64,000 nt of DNA from JBIQKZ01 sp044464765 (GTDB lineage Bacteria > Pseudomonadota > Gammaproteobacteria > Burkholderiales > Burkholderiaceae_B). Made by a program: the position numbers and the translations under genes. The notes below the pieces were generated by a model. That model saw only the letters and a program-made list of their open reading frames with translations. It made no database searches and was not told the DNA's origin. Numbering within the stretch: position 1 is the stretch's first letter; the number at the start of each line of letters is the position of its first letter. The stretch spans positions 1 through 64,000 of the forward strand of contig JBIQKZ010000016.1 in assembly GCA_044464765.1 (NCBI GenBank), given 5' to 3'. Below are positions 24,076 to 32,730 of the stretch, piece by piece.

Positions 24076-26760
24076 TTAATCGGTCGGGCTGTTGTCGTCG
24101 TCGGCGTAAACGCGCACGTCGTAGTTCACGGCCGCCACCCGAGCGCGCTCCACACCGTTGGGCCGGATTTCGGTGATAAGCGCCGGAAACGACCAGCGTT
24201 CAGCGGTGCCAACATACACATGTGGCAGCTCCAGTTTGAGCGACACCACGGGCCGATCAGCGGGCGCAATCGGCGCAATGATGCTGTACTCGTCCGGGCC
24301 CGGCATAGCGGGCCATGGGCCGGCCAGCGTGCCGTCAGCTCGCCGATACGCAACCACATGGTTTTGCCCCGCTTCCCAGCGAATAGGCTCGGTGACGCGC
24401 AAGATGACGTTGTCACCAGCCGGCGTCACATGCTCGAGCTGCGCGGATTGCCCGTAGCCGGGAATGCCATCAATCAGCGGCACGTACGACAAATACTCGC
24501 TGTTGAATGCATCCATTTCGGTTTCGAACGCATGATCCCAGTTCCGGTACCGCTGCTGCCGGGCCCGCCTCATGCCGATGCGCCAGGCGCGCGTGCGATC
24601 CGTCACACCGCGAAGCTTCACCTTCTCGAGCTTTAAGCGCTGACTGCCGGGCAACGCGCAGATGACGGTCTGCTGGGTCCAGGTCTGGCCGTCTGTGTAT
24701 TCAACCTCGACACCGTCTGGATCATCGTGCCGGCGCGCGCGAAACGTCCTTCGCAGCGGCCCTGTCATGTTCTGCGGACTGTACCCGGATTCGAACTGCG
24801 TGCGCGGCTCGTCGCGCACAGGCCGAATCACGCCGTGAGCAATCGTGAGCTCGGCCATGCCGGCAGCCAGCGTCGTGTTCATCGCCTCTTTGACCGTCGT
24901 CTGATCAAAGACATGATCCATCGTCTCGCCCCGGCCAGTCCAGATCGCGTTCAGCCGCTGCAGCTCGGTCATGTCCAGATCGTCGTCCACGTACCCGATC
25001 GATTGCGTGATGTACCGCAGAAACGCGGAAATGTCGCGCGTGGGCACGGATGCGCCCCATGACCCATCCGGCTGCAACGTCGGCAGAATGCGCGTGGCCA
25101 CTACGTTGATCTGGTTTTCGGACTGGGCTGCCAGCCGCCCGCCGCTGCGCAGCTTTACCGACATGGTGGTCCAGTTCGGATAACTCGTGCGCGTGCGCAG
25201 CCGGGACTTGAGCCCGTACCAGTGGACGGTATCGCGAATGTTCGTTTCGGTCGCCACCGCACTAATACGGCGCACCCTGAACGCTGCACGCATGGGAGGC
25301 GTCGTGATCCGTTCGGTGACCCCGATTTGGTCCATCGTGCTGTCGGTATAACTGCGCTGAATCGTCACGGAGGGGCCGCCGGCGATGTCCCGGTACTGAA
25401 TCTCGATGGACGCGGATTGCGCGAGCAGCGATCCATCCTCGTTGTCGATGTATGTCAGCCCGCCGGGGAAAAAAAAGTCGACTTCGAAGGTGTCCGTGAC
25501 TTCCGGGCCCGGCGTGGCCACAAACTCACTGGTCCATTCGCCGTAGACCGCGCCGCCTTCAAACAGTATTGTGGCGCCGGCCACTGTGGCCGTTTCAAAC
25601 GGCAGGCCAACCAGCGTCATGGACGTTTCCGACATCAGTTGGATACTGCGCTTGACCGTTGAGCCAAACAACAGCGTCTCGCCCGCCGAGGGTGGCACAA
25701 AGACCGGCGCGATGACCGGCGGCTCACCGGACCCCGTACTGTTTAGCCGAATCTTGTAAACGCCGCCCCCCACAGCGGTCGAGGAGCGCACCGTGTATTC
25801 AATCGCGCTGGCCCTCGGGCCCATCGTAATGGGTTGGCCAGGCGTCACATCCACGTGACCGAAGTAGCCTTCGAACTCAGACACACTGACGGGTAGCCCC
25901 TCGATCGTCTCGGTTTGCGTGGTGATCGAGTACGTGCGCGGGTATTCCACCGACACAAGCGTCGAGGCACCCCACGCCGGAGGGAACTCGCCGACGGTTC
26001 GACTGACGATCAGGCCGTCGAAGTCATACGAACCGGGGTCCGTATTCACCCGATTGCCAATTTCCGTACTGAGCTCAAGGCCCGCTGTGCCGGATGACGT
26101 GCCCCCCACTTCATCCACCGTGTGCCAGTGCTCATGCGTGGGCACGCTGGACAAATCCGTTCCGGGCTCAAAGATTTGGTACTCGCCATCCGCGCCCAAT
26201 GACGCAAATGGCGTGTCGCTCACCTTCACGTCAGAGTCATGCACCTGATACCGACCCGGCCCGATGCACGTCAGGAACTCCAGCCACTGTTCGCGCCGAT
26301 TGATGAAGTGGCGGCGCGGGGGGGTCAGATAGTCCGGGAAGCGGCGAAACGTGCCGGCGAGCTCGGGCACCACGTCGCCCAGCTTGGCTTGATTGGCACG
26401 GCCTTCGGACGCATTGAGCTGGCGGCCTTGGCCTGGGCTTTGATACTCATCGGCGCCATTGCGTGGCATGAGCCAGCCGAACACGGCATTGAATAGTTTG
26501 CCGATGATGCTGGCAATGCCTGAAAACACATCGCCATGCGGCAGCGGGCGCACTTCAACGTTGTCCGCCTCGCCCAGTTCAACCTCGCCCCAGCGTTCGA
26601 CTGCCAGCTCCGCGCCATTCACCGTCACGCTAATCGGCTGATGCTCCTGCGCCTGGTAGTCGATGCCGTTGGACTCGAGCCAGCCGGCAAACGTACCAAC
26701 CCAGGCGTGCGTCTCCATCGGCTCACCGGGCATGAGCGACGGGAAAACTTTAATTGTCAT
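24076..26760 (-). CDS. Tail-tip attachment protein (TipJ/host-specificity protein)
   Basis: The 894-residue central tail-tip protein is comparable in role to lambda J. The start is MTIKVFPSLMPGEP at 26760; a longer frame runs into the NlpC gene. Segments such as NLFNAVFGW-like hydrophobic stretch near residues 95-115, the WLEFLTCIGPGRYQ and DRTRAWRIGMRRARQQRYRN runs, and fibronectin-like beta regions agree with the TipJ/phage-tail-tip family. It follows the peptidase, as in most siphophages, and should be a determinant of host range. Confidence 0.85.
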   Translation of the reverse strand: MTIKVFPSLMPGEPMETHAWVGTFAGWLESNGIDYQAQEHQPISVTVNGAELAVERWGEVELGEADNVEVRPLPHGDVFSGIASIIGKLFNAVFGWLMPRNGADEYQSPGQGRQLNASEGRANQAKLGDVVPELAGTFRRFPDYLTPPRRHFINRREQWLEFLTCIGPGRYQVHDSDVKVSDTPFASLGADGEYQIFEPGTDLSSVPTHEHWHTVDEVGGTSSGTAGLELSTEIGNRVNTDPGSYDFDGLIVSRTVGEFPPAWGASTLVSVEYPRTYSITTQTETIEGLPVSVSEFEGYFGHVDVTPGQPITMGPRASAIEYTVRSSTAVGGGVYKIRLNSTGSGEPPVIAPVFVPPSAGETLLFGSTVKRSIQLMSETSMTLVGLPFETATVAGATILFEGGAVYGEWTSEFVATPGPEVTDTFEVDFFFPGGLTYIDNEDGSLLAQSASIEIQYRDIAGGPSVTIQRSYTDSTMDQIGVTERITTPPMRAAFRVRRISAVATETNIRDTVHWYGLKSRLRTRTSYPNWTTMSVKLRSGGRLAAQSENQINVVATRILPTLQPDGSWGASVPTRDISAFLRYITQSIGYVDDDLDMTELQRLNAIWTGRGETMDHVFDQTTVKEAMNTTLAAGMAELTIAHGVIRPVRDEPRTQFESGYSPQNMTGPLRRTFRARRHDDPDGVEVEYTDGQTWTQQTVICALPGSQRLKLEKVKLRGVTDRTRAWRIGMRRARQQRYRNWDHAFETEMDAFNSEYLSYVPLIDGIPGYGQSAQLEHVTPAGDNVILRVTEPIRWEAGQNHVVAYRRADGTLAGPWPAMPGPDEYSIIAPIAPADRPVVSLKLELPHVYVGTAERWSFPALITEIRPNGVERARVAAVNYDVRVYADDDNSPTD

Positions 26761-27142
26761 AGTAGATAACCTGCGAATACCGACGCTCAAAGTTATTTGG
26801 TCGGGCAAGGCCTGGCCCCGTGCCTTGGTCTGTTTCCAATACCCAGAGCCGACCATCCGCTTCAACCACGATGCCCACATGCACACACAACCGCGCGCGC
26901 CAAGCCGTGGCAATGGCGCCTGAACGAATATCGACTTCGACAAACCCGCCCAGCTCCCGCACTTGAGCTGCTGCCTTTGTTAAGCTCGGCTTGTCCTGCG
27001 GGTCGATCTGCGCGTAGCTGGGCAGCCAGCCCCGTGCGAACAGTTCCGCCCGCGCAATTCTGACCAGCCCCCAGCAGTCGTACTCATCCGGCCCGCGTCC
27101 GTACTTGACGTACCGGGTCGCCAGCAAATCATCTAGGGTCAT
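26750..27142 (-). CDS. NlpC/P60 peptidase of the tail tip
   Basis: The 130-residue protein has the catalytic Cys in the early motif DEYDCWGLVR and the His in CVHVGIVVE, the NlpC/P60 arrangement. In siphophages this protein (lambda K-like) sits at the tail tip and cuts peptidoglycan during DNA entry. It overlaps genes on both sides by a few bases. Confidence 0.9.
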   Translation of the reverse strand: MTLDDLLATRYVKYGRGPDEYDCWGLVRIARAELFARGWLPSYAQIDPQDKPSLTKAAAQVRELGGFVEVDIRSGAIATAWRARLCVHVGIVVEADGRLWVLETDQGTGPGLARPNNFERRYSQVIYYDN

Positions 27143-27621
27143 AGGTATTGGATGCCGGGCGCGGTTTCTACGGTGTACGAGTCGCGCGGCCAGCGGCTGT
27201 TGAGAATGTCGTAGTACGACCCCTCAAAGATGGCCTCGCCGCCCTCGAACTGGCCACCCACCACCGTCATGACGCGTGGCCGCTCCGCCGGCGCGGTCGT
27301 GTCGCTGGCCAAATACATGCGATAGACCATCGTCACAACCTCGCCCGCTGCCAGCGCGTCGTCTACGTATCGTTGAGCCGTGCCGCCCTCGGCTGGAAAT
27401 CCAAAGCGCAGCGTCTGCTGGCCTGTCGTGTTCTTCGCCGGCAGCGAAACGGACAGGGACGCCGCCTTGAAGAACCGCATAACGCCGTCGACCCCCAGCC
27501 AGTGATCCTCAAACCCATCGCAGATTCGGATCGGCTCTTTGCCCGGTACCAGGACTTCGATCGGCGCAATCGCCACTTCGCTGGTGGGCGCGCTGGCGTA
27601 CCAAACAGCTACTTCGGTCAT
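27139..27621 (-). CDS. Phage minor tail protein (DUF1833-like)
   Basis: The 160-residue beta-rich protein begins MTEVAVWYASAPTSEVAIAP and contains ICDGFEDHWLGVDGV. Size, composition and location between the tail fibre and the NlpC peptidase agree with the DUF1833 family. It is probably part of the distal tail or baseplate hub. No catalytic motif is seen. Confidence 0.65.
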   Translation of the reverse strand: MTEVAVWYASAPTSEVAIAPIEVLVPGKEPIRICDGFEDHWLGVDGVMRFFKAASLSVSLPAKNTTGQQTLRFGFPAEGGTAQRYVDDALAAGEVVTMVYRMYLASDTTAPAERPRVMTVVGGQFEGGEAIFEGSYYDILNSRWPRDSYTVETAPGIQYL

Positions 27622-27950
27622 ACTTCCCTCGAAATTCGCTCACGTGCGGCCCGGCGCTCGGATAAAACCTCAGCCGGGATAGGCGCACCCGTTTCCTGAT
27701 AACGGATCACATACCAATCGGTTGACGCAAGGTAAGCGCGGGCGTCGGCGTTGATACCCGCCTGGTCGTGATAGTCCCCGGTCAGCGCATCAAGTTGCTC
27801 TTGGGATGGGCGCTCAAGCGTAGGGTGATCCCACACTGCAATGTATGTGTTTCCGTCGCCGTCGTCCTGTAGGCGTATCGAGCCGAGCGCAAAGTCATAG
27901 CCATTCAGTTCGGGATAGATCGTTAGTATTCTTTCGCACAAGTTCATCAT
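27618..27950 (-). CDS. Small phage tail protein, XkdW-like
   Basis: The 110-residue protein contains GDGNTYIAVWDHPTLERPSQ then EQLDAL, like the XkdW-type proteins linked to fibre genes in many phages. The C-terminus is charged and helical (LSERRAARERISREV). Sitting right after the long tail fibre gene, it may serve as a fibre assembly factor. The match is modest. Confidence 0.55.
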   Translation of the reverse strand: MMNLCERILTIYPELNGYDFALGSIRLQDDGDGNTYIAVWDHPTLERPSQEQLDALTGDYHDQAGINADARAYLASTDWYVIRYQETGAPIPAEVLSERRAARERISREV

Positions 27951-30900
27951 GCAGCCCTCAGAAGAGTTCCTTCGAACCTCGTGTTTTGACCTGCGCTAAG
28001 GCCAGCGCCCTCGGCGTATACATACAACTCCACGTAGTCCGTGGATCCATTCATGTACAGAAGCGTGGAGACCGAAGAGGAAAACACAAAGTCACCGCCA
28101 ATACTTACTTTGACATCGGTCCCAAACGCCACGTTTACCCCATTTTTATATATTGCCGCAGACAGCCTACTCGCTGTGGCAGTGACTTCTTGGGCCAATC
28201 CGCTAAACAAGTAGTACCCGGCCACTTTTGGGGTAGCCACTGAGCCGGAAACAATACTGTCAGTGTCGAAACCCTGAGACCCTACATTTACGCGCGTCCA
28301 TACACTGCTCGACCAAACCTGGCCGCCAATCGCCGAGTAGCGGAACGCCACTGTTGTAAGTAAAGTCCCCTCCACGACCCAAGCCGTATTCGCCGCATTC
28401 CTTCGCTTCAGCAGCATATTGCCGGTATCGGCCCACTTCATCCACGGCCAGGTAACCTCGGGTTCCGTGGCGCCAGCGTAATCCGCATTGGCCGCTTGAA
28501 GAGCCTCTTGAAGCGAGGCAATGGTGCTAATCGCTTGAGTTCCGGTATGCGTGGACCGGTCACGCAATTGGGCATTCGTTGCGTTGGCGGTCGCCCCGGA
28601 GGCCACGCCATCGAGCTTTGCCTTGTCTGCACCACTCATAAAGCCGGCCACGGACGTCGTGGCATTGCCGGGTTTGCTGGACAGGTCAGCATAACTACCC
28701 GAGGCGGCTACTGCGGCCAAGTCTGAGGTCTTTGCGTACCCCGCCGACGCATGGTTCCCCCACCCGTATGCAACATCCCATTGATTCTGCTTGGAGTTCG
28801 CGGGAATGCTGTAGCCGGTTTGGTAGCTGATGGCCAGCGTGCCGCTGGTGGTGATCGGGCCGCCCGCAACAGAAAGCCCCGTAGGCACCGAAACCTGTAC
28901 GGATGTGACTGTACCGGTGTTCGCCGTGGCTCCTGTTGCAATCCCAGTGAGCTTGCTTTTCTCGGCATTGGTATACGCGTTCGTGTCGGCGTTGGACTCA
29001 TACAGCGTTTTGATCTGCGCCGCCGTCAAGGGGGCCACGTCGCCCGATTGCTTGACCCACGCGCTGTCTGTATTGTCCCAGACGAAGCGAACAATGTCGT
29101 GGCCCGCCCCCTCGTCGACATCGGCATAGTCGCCGGGCTGCGGGCTGGGAACGCCCGACTGAAGAGCAACCAACGAAACAAACTGGCCCTTCCAGCGCGA
29201 ACTTTCCAACGACGCCAGTTTCGATTTCTCGGCGCTCGTAAAGTTGTTCTGTGATAAGCCATAGCCGGCGAGCTTATCGACTTTGTTGTCCAGGGCGGTC
29301 TGAAGACCCGATACCGTTGAAATGGCCTGGCTGCCCGTATGCGTAGACCGATCACGCAATTGGGCATTCGTTGCGTTGGCGGTCGCCCCTGAGGCCACGC
29401 CATCGAGCTTGAGCTTATCCGCTGCCGTCATCAGCCCCGCCACGGAAGTTGTGGCGTTGCCCGGTTTATTCAGAATTTGCGCAAGGCCGCTCGATGCGTT
29501 CCAGTCGGCATTGATCTGCGCTGCGGGTATGGATGGCTTGTTGGATAGGTCGTTGTAGCTGCCCGAGGTGGCAACGGTGGCCAGACCCGATACGCGGGCG
29601 GCGGGGAGGTTGCCCGCAAATGTGGCGAGCGCTTCCGTCGTAAACGGCACTCGACTCCATGCACTCCAAGCCGCCCCGTTGGCCGCCGTCGCGGTGCGCA
29701 TAAATATGCGGCCGCCCGGATAGCAGTTGAAATACAGTTGCTGCGCCCAGTTCGTAAAGCCAATGGCGTTGCCGGGTACCGAAACGATGAGAACAATCCC
29801 GAAGCCACCCGGGTGATCGGGCCCATTTAGCGAGCCCGAAGACGAAGAGTATTGATAGAGGCCCGGCTTAATCGACACGTCGTTCATGTCGCCCAGCACG
29901 GGAAGACCGCTACTGCCCCAGCCAAACGCGCCGACCGTCAGCAGTCGGCCAGCGGTTGAATCCGTCACAGACGTCTGGGCGTCTTTGGATGCGGCTGTGC
30001 CTAAGGCCGCAAGAGGCACATGCCGGGTAATCCCTCCCGCACGGAAATAAAGCCCGTCGGCCTTCATCCAAATATCGCCGTCAGCCGGTGCCGAAACAGT
30101 CGCGCCCTGCGCAATATTCAGCGACGCCAGAGCCGATGTGCTGGGCTGCAAATACTCTTTGCCCACGACGCGCACATTACCTAAGCCGGGTTCGATAGCC
30201 GCTGCCGAGAAGATCAACGTGTGCGCGGGCGCGTCTTCGGTGTAGGCAGGCGAGAAGTACACCGATGCGCTCGGTGTCTCGCTGTACAGCAGGTCGACCA
30301 GCGCGTAATGGCCCGTCACAACGTAAACGTACACATTGTTGCTGGCGTCTTTGTAGACACGAAAATCTTGCAACCCAAGGTTGCCGTTTACTTGCCCATA
30401 GATCGGGATGTTCCCGGCCCTGGAATTGACGGTCAGGTCAATCGAGGCCCCGCCCTGCGTGGTGATTTCGTGCCCGCCAATCGTGCCCTTGACCTGGATC
30501 GAACCGTTGTTTGCCGGTATGTAGCCAATCAAGTAATAGCGTGGGCCTGGAACGTTTCCTTGGTTGACGTAAAGCCCTCGCCTGGGCATTTTTCCGTCAA
30601 GCGCATCCTGTAACCCCGACACAGTCCCAATCGCCTGTGTCCCCGTATGGTTCGCCCGGCTCAGAAGCGCGGCATCGGACGAATTGGCCGTGGCTCCCGT
30701 TGCAATACCATCGAGCTTAGATTTCGCCGAACTCGCATTCCACCACGCCACAATGGCCTGGCGAACACGCTGTGCGGTCCAGGCGCGACGGGTTGTGGCT
30801 GCACCGGCTTCAGCTTCAGCTTGGCCAACTGTATCTGCCGTCCATTCCCTGGCGTTCGTCAGGCGCGAATCATTGGTATCCACTTTGCCGGCCAGGCCGG

Positions 30901-32035
30901 ACGTGAGTGCAGATTGGGTCGCATACCCCGCCGACGCGTGATTCCCCCAGCCGTACGCAGTATCCCACTGCCCTTGCTTGGCCGTGGTAGGAAGCGAGTA
31001 CCCGGCGGCAAACGTGACCGTAATGGTGCCCGAGCCTGTGATCGGCGCATTCGCTACGCTGAAACCGGTGGGAACCGAAAGGCCAACCGAGGTTACCGTG
31101 CCGGTGTTGGCAGTGGCACCGGTAGCCACGCCAGAGAGCTTGGATTTCTCGGCGTTCGAAAACGCATTGGTATCCGGATTCGCCTCATACAGCGACTTGA
31201 CTTGGGAAGCCGTCAGCGGCGCGACCACCCCGGACTGCTTGACCCATGCGGAATCACTCGCGTCCCAGATGTACCGCTCGATGTCCTGGCCAGGGCCAGC
31301 GTCTACGTCGGCATAATCACCGGGTTGGGGCGATGGTACTCCTGCCTGCAAAGCAGAAAGAGAGACGAATTGCCCTTGCCAGCGCGAGCTCTCAAGCGCA
31401 GCGAGCTTGTCCTTTTCAGCCTGGGTAAAGTTCGTCTGCGAAAGACCGTAGCCCGTGACCTTGTCGACCTTGGCATCGAGCGCCCCGACCAGGCCCGCCA
31501 CGGTGGACATGCCCTGGGTGCCGGTGTGCGTGGCGCGATCGCGAAGCTGCGCATCGCTCGCGTTCAGCGTGGCGCCGGCAGCAATGCCGTTGAGCTTCGC
31601 TTTGTCGGCGGCCGCCATCAGCCCGTCGGCGCTAGGTGTGGCCACGCCGGGAATCGTCGGGATGGTCGGCTTTCCGCTCAGATCTCCGTAAGCCCCACTG
31701 GTAGCAACCGCCGCAAGCCCCGAGACCTGGCCCGCCGTATGCGAGTGCACGGACGGCGCTTTATTGTCTAGGGCCGACTGCAAGCCGCTGACGGTGGAAA
31801 TCGGCTGTGTGCCCGTGTGGGTTTCGCGATCTCTTAATTGAGCATCCGTGGCATTGGCCGTTGCACCGCTGGCAATCGCGCCAAGCTTATCCTTTTCCGC
31901 CAGTGTGTAGTTCTCGTCGGACAGGCCTTTGCCCTCGACTTTGTCCACCTTGCCGGACAAACCGGCAACCAAGGCCTTCACATCGGCAGCGATCGCACGA
32001 AAGACGCTAATTAGATTAGTTTTCTGCGCCATCAT
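27947..32035 (-). CDS. Long tail fibre with repeated segments and a C1q-like tip
   Basis: The protein has about 1362 residues. It is built from repeats of the type SGATANATDAQLRDRETHTG and TVSGLQSALDNK, common in fibrous stalks. Two segments of roughly 180 residues are near-duplicates (DNA about 30.89-31.45 and 28.71-29.26 kb), both containing GVPSPQPGDYADVD and AYGWGNHASAGYA. A pyocin-knob-like domain (GGFGIVLIVS, FNCYPGGRIFMRTA) lies in the middle and a C1q/TNF-like jelly roll (YYLFSGLAQEV, AAIYKNGVNVAFGTD) ends the chain. It is probably the receptor-binding side fibre. Confidence 0.88.
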   Translation of the reverse strand: MMAQKTNLISVFRAIAADVKALVAGLSGKVDKVEGKGLSDENYTLAEKDKLGAIASGATANATDAQLRDRETHTGTQPISTVSGLQSALDNKAPSVHSHTAGQVSGLAAVATSGAYGDLSGKPTIPTIPGVATPSADGLMAAADKAKLNGIAAGATLNASDAQLRDRATHTGTQGMSTVAGLVGALDAKVDKVTGYGLSQTNFTQAEKDKLAALESSRWQGQFVSLSALQAGVPSPQPGDYADVDAGPGQDIERYIWDASDSAWVKQSGVVAPLTASQVKSLYEANPDTNAFSNAEKSKLSGVATGATANTGTVTSVGLSVPTGFSVANAPITGSGTITVTFAAGYSLPTTAKQGQWDTAYGWGNHASAGYATQSALTSGLAGKVDTNDSRLTNAREWTADTVGQAEAEAGAATTRRAWTAQRVRQAIVAWWNASSAKSKLDGIATGATANSSDAALLSRANHTGTQAIGTVSGLQDALDGKMPRRGLYVNQGNVPGPRYYLIGYIPANNGSIQVKGTIGGHEITTQGGASIDLTVNSRAGNIPIYGQVNGNLGLQDFRVYKDASNNVYVYVVTGHYALVDLLYSETPSASVYFSPAYTEDAPAHTLIFSAAAIEPGLGNVRVVGKEYLQPSTSALASLNIAQGATVSAPADGDIWMKADGLYFRAGGITRHVPLAALGTAASKDAQTSVTDSTAGRLLTVGAFGWGSSGLPVLGDMNDVSIKPGLYQYSSSSGSLNGPDHPGGFGIVLIVSVPGNAIGFTNWAQQLYFNCYPGGRIFMRTATAANGAAWSAWSRVPFTTEALATFAGNLPAARVSGLATVATSGSYNDLSNKPSIPAAQINADWNASSGLAQILNKPGNATTSVAGLMTAADKLKLDGVASGATANATNAQLRDRSTHTGSQAISTVSGLQTALDNKVDKLAGYGLSQNNFTSAEKSKLASLESSRWKGQFVSLVALQSGVPSPQPGDYADVDEGAGHDIVRFVWDNTDSAWVKQSGDVAPLTAAQIKTLYESNADTNAYTNAEKSKLTGIATGATANTGTVTSVQVSVPTGLSVAGGPITTSGTLAISYQTGYSIPANSKQNQWDVAYGWGNHASAGYAKTSDLAAVAASGSYADLSSKPGNATTSVAGFMSGADKAKLDGVASGATANATNAQLRDRSTHTGTQAISTIASLQEALQAANADYAGATEPEVTWPWMKWADTGNMLLKRRNAANTAWVVEGTLLTTVAFRYSAIGGQVWSSSVWTRVNVGSQGFDTDSIVSGSVATPKVAGYYLFSGLAQEVTATASRLSAAIYKNGVNVAFGTDVKVSIGGDFVFSSSVSTLLYMNGSTDYVELYVYAEGAGLSAGQNTRFEGTLLRAA

Positions 32036-32730
32036 TCATCCTTCGCCGACTCGTAGTAGTCGAGATAATCTGTGTCATCCGCCACCGACACGTCGTCCAC
32101 GGTCGTCTTCTTGGTGACACCGTCCTGCACCACCGGTACATACTCGGGCCCGGCCAACGGCCCTGCGTTGGGCAACTGCGAAATACGCACGGGCACCATG
32201 CCGCCAATGCTCTGAACTTCGCCGACGATAAGCTCGCCATCCTCGGTCAGCAGCACCACATCCTCCAGGCCAGGCCACTCGCGGTTCATTGCCAGATCCA
32301 AGATGCTGGCCTCGGTCACGAACCACGGGAAATTGCCCCAGCCCTCGGGCATGAGTGGACGTTCCCACACTTCCAGCGGGCACGAGAACCGCCAGGAGCT
32401 GCGACCCACGAGGGTCGGGCCCGTGTACACGTCAGTGAACTTGCACACCAGCTTGATCAGCCCAAGCGGCGTCTTGCGCTCAATGTTGAACCAGGCGGCG
32501 CCGTCGTCAATCGCGTCCCTGAACCACGCTTCAAACGCAGCCGCATGATTGTCGGTTTTGAACAGAAAATCCCATGTTCCGAGGGTTGGTACGTTCGTGA
32601 ACGATCGGCGCGACCGCGACCGCCCCGACTGCATGCGGGTGTTCATGAAGGGCGATATAGGCCGAAGACCATGCCCTTCGCGCAGCGGATTCGGAAGGCC
32701 GGCCGGATAGTCGATATCAGTTTCGATCAT
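32032..32730 (-). CDS. Phage distal tail protein
   Basis: The 232-residue protein follows the tape measure. The first 130 residues (WDFLFKTDNHAAAFEAWFRD, LVGRSSWRFSCPLEVWERPL) look like the lambda M/phage minor tail domain in other siphophages. The last 60 residues, with VEDVSVADDTD-like acidic sequence, resemble the linker that precedes fibre domains. It overlaps the tape measure stop by 4 bp. Confidence 0.65.
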   Translation of the reverse strand: MIETDIDYPAGLPNPLREGHGLRPISPFMNTRMQSGRSRSRRSFTNVPTLGTWDFLFKTDNHAAAFEAWFRDAIDDGAAWFNIERKTPLGLIKLVCKFTDVYTGPTLVGRSSWRFSCPLEVWERPLMPEGWGNFPWFVTEASILDLAMNREWPGLEDVVLLTEDGELIVGEVQSIGGMVPVRISQLPNAGPLAGPEYVPVVQDGVTKKTTVDDVSVADDTDYLDYYESAKDE

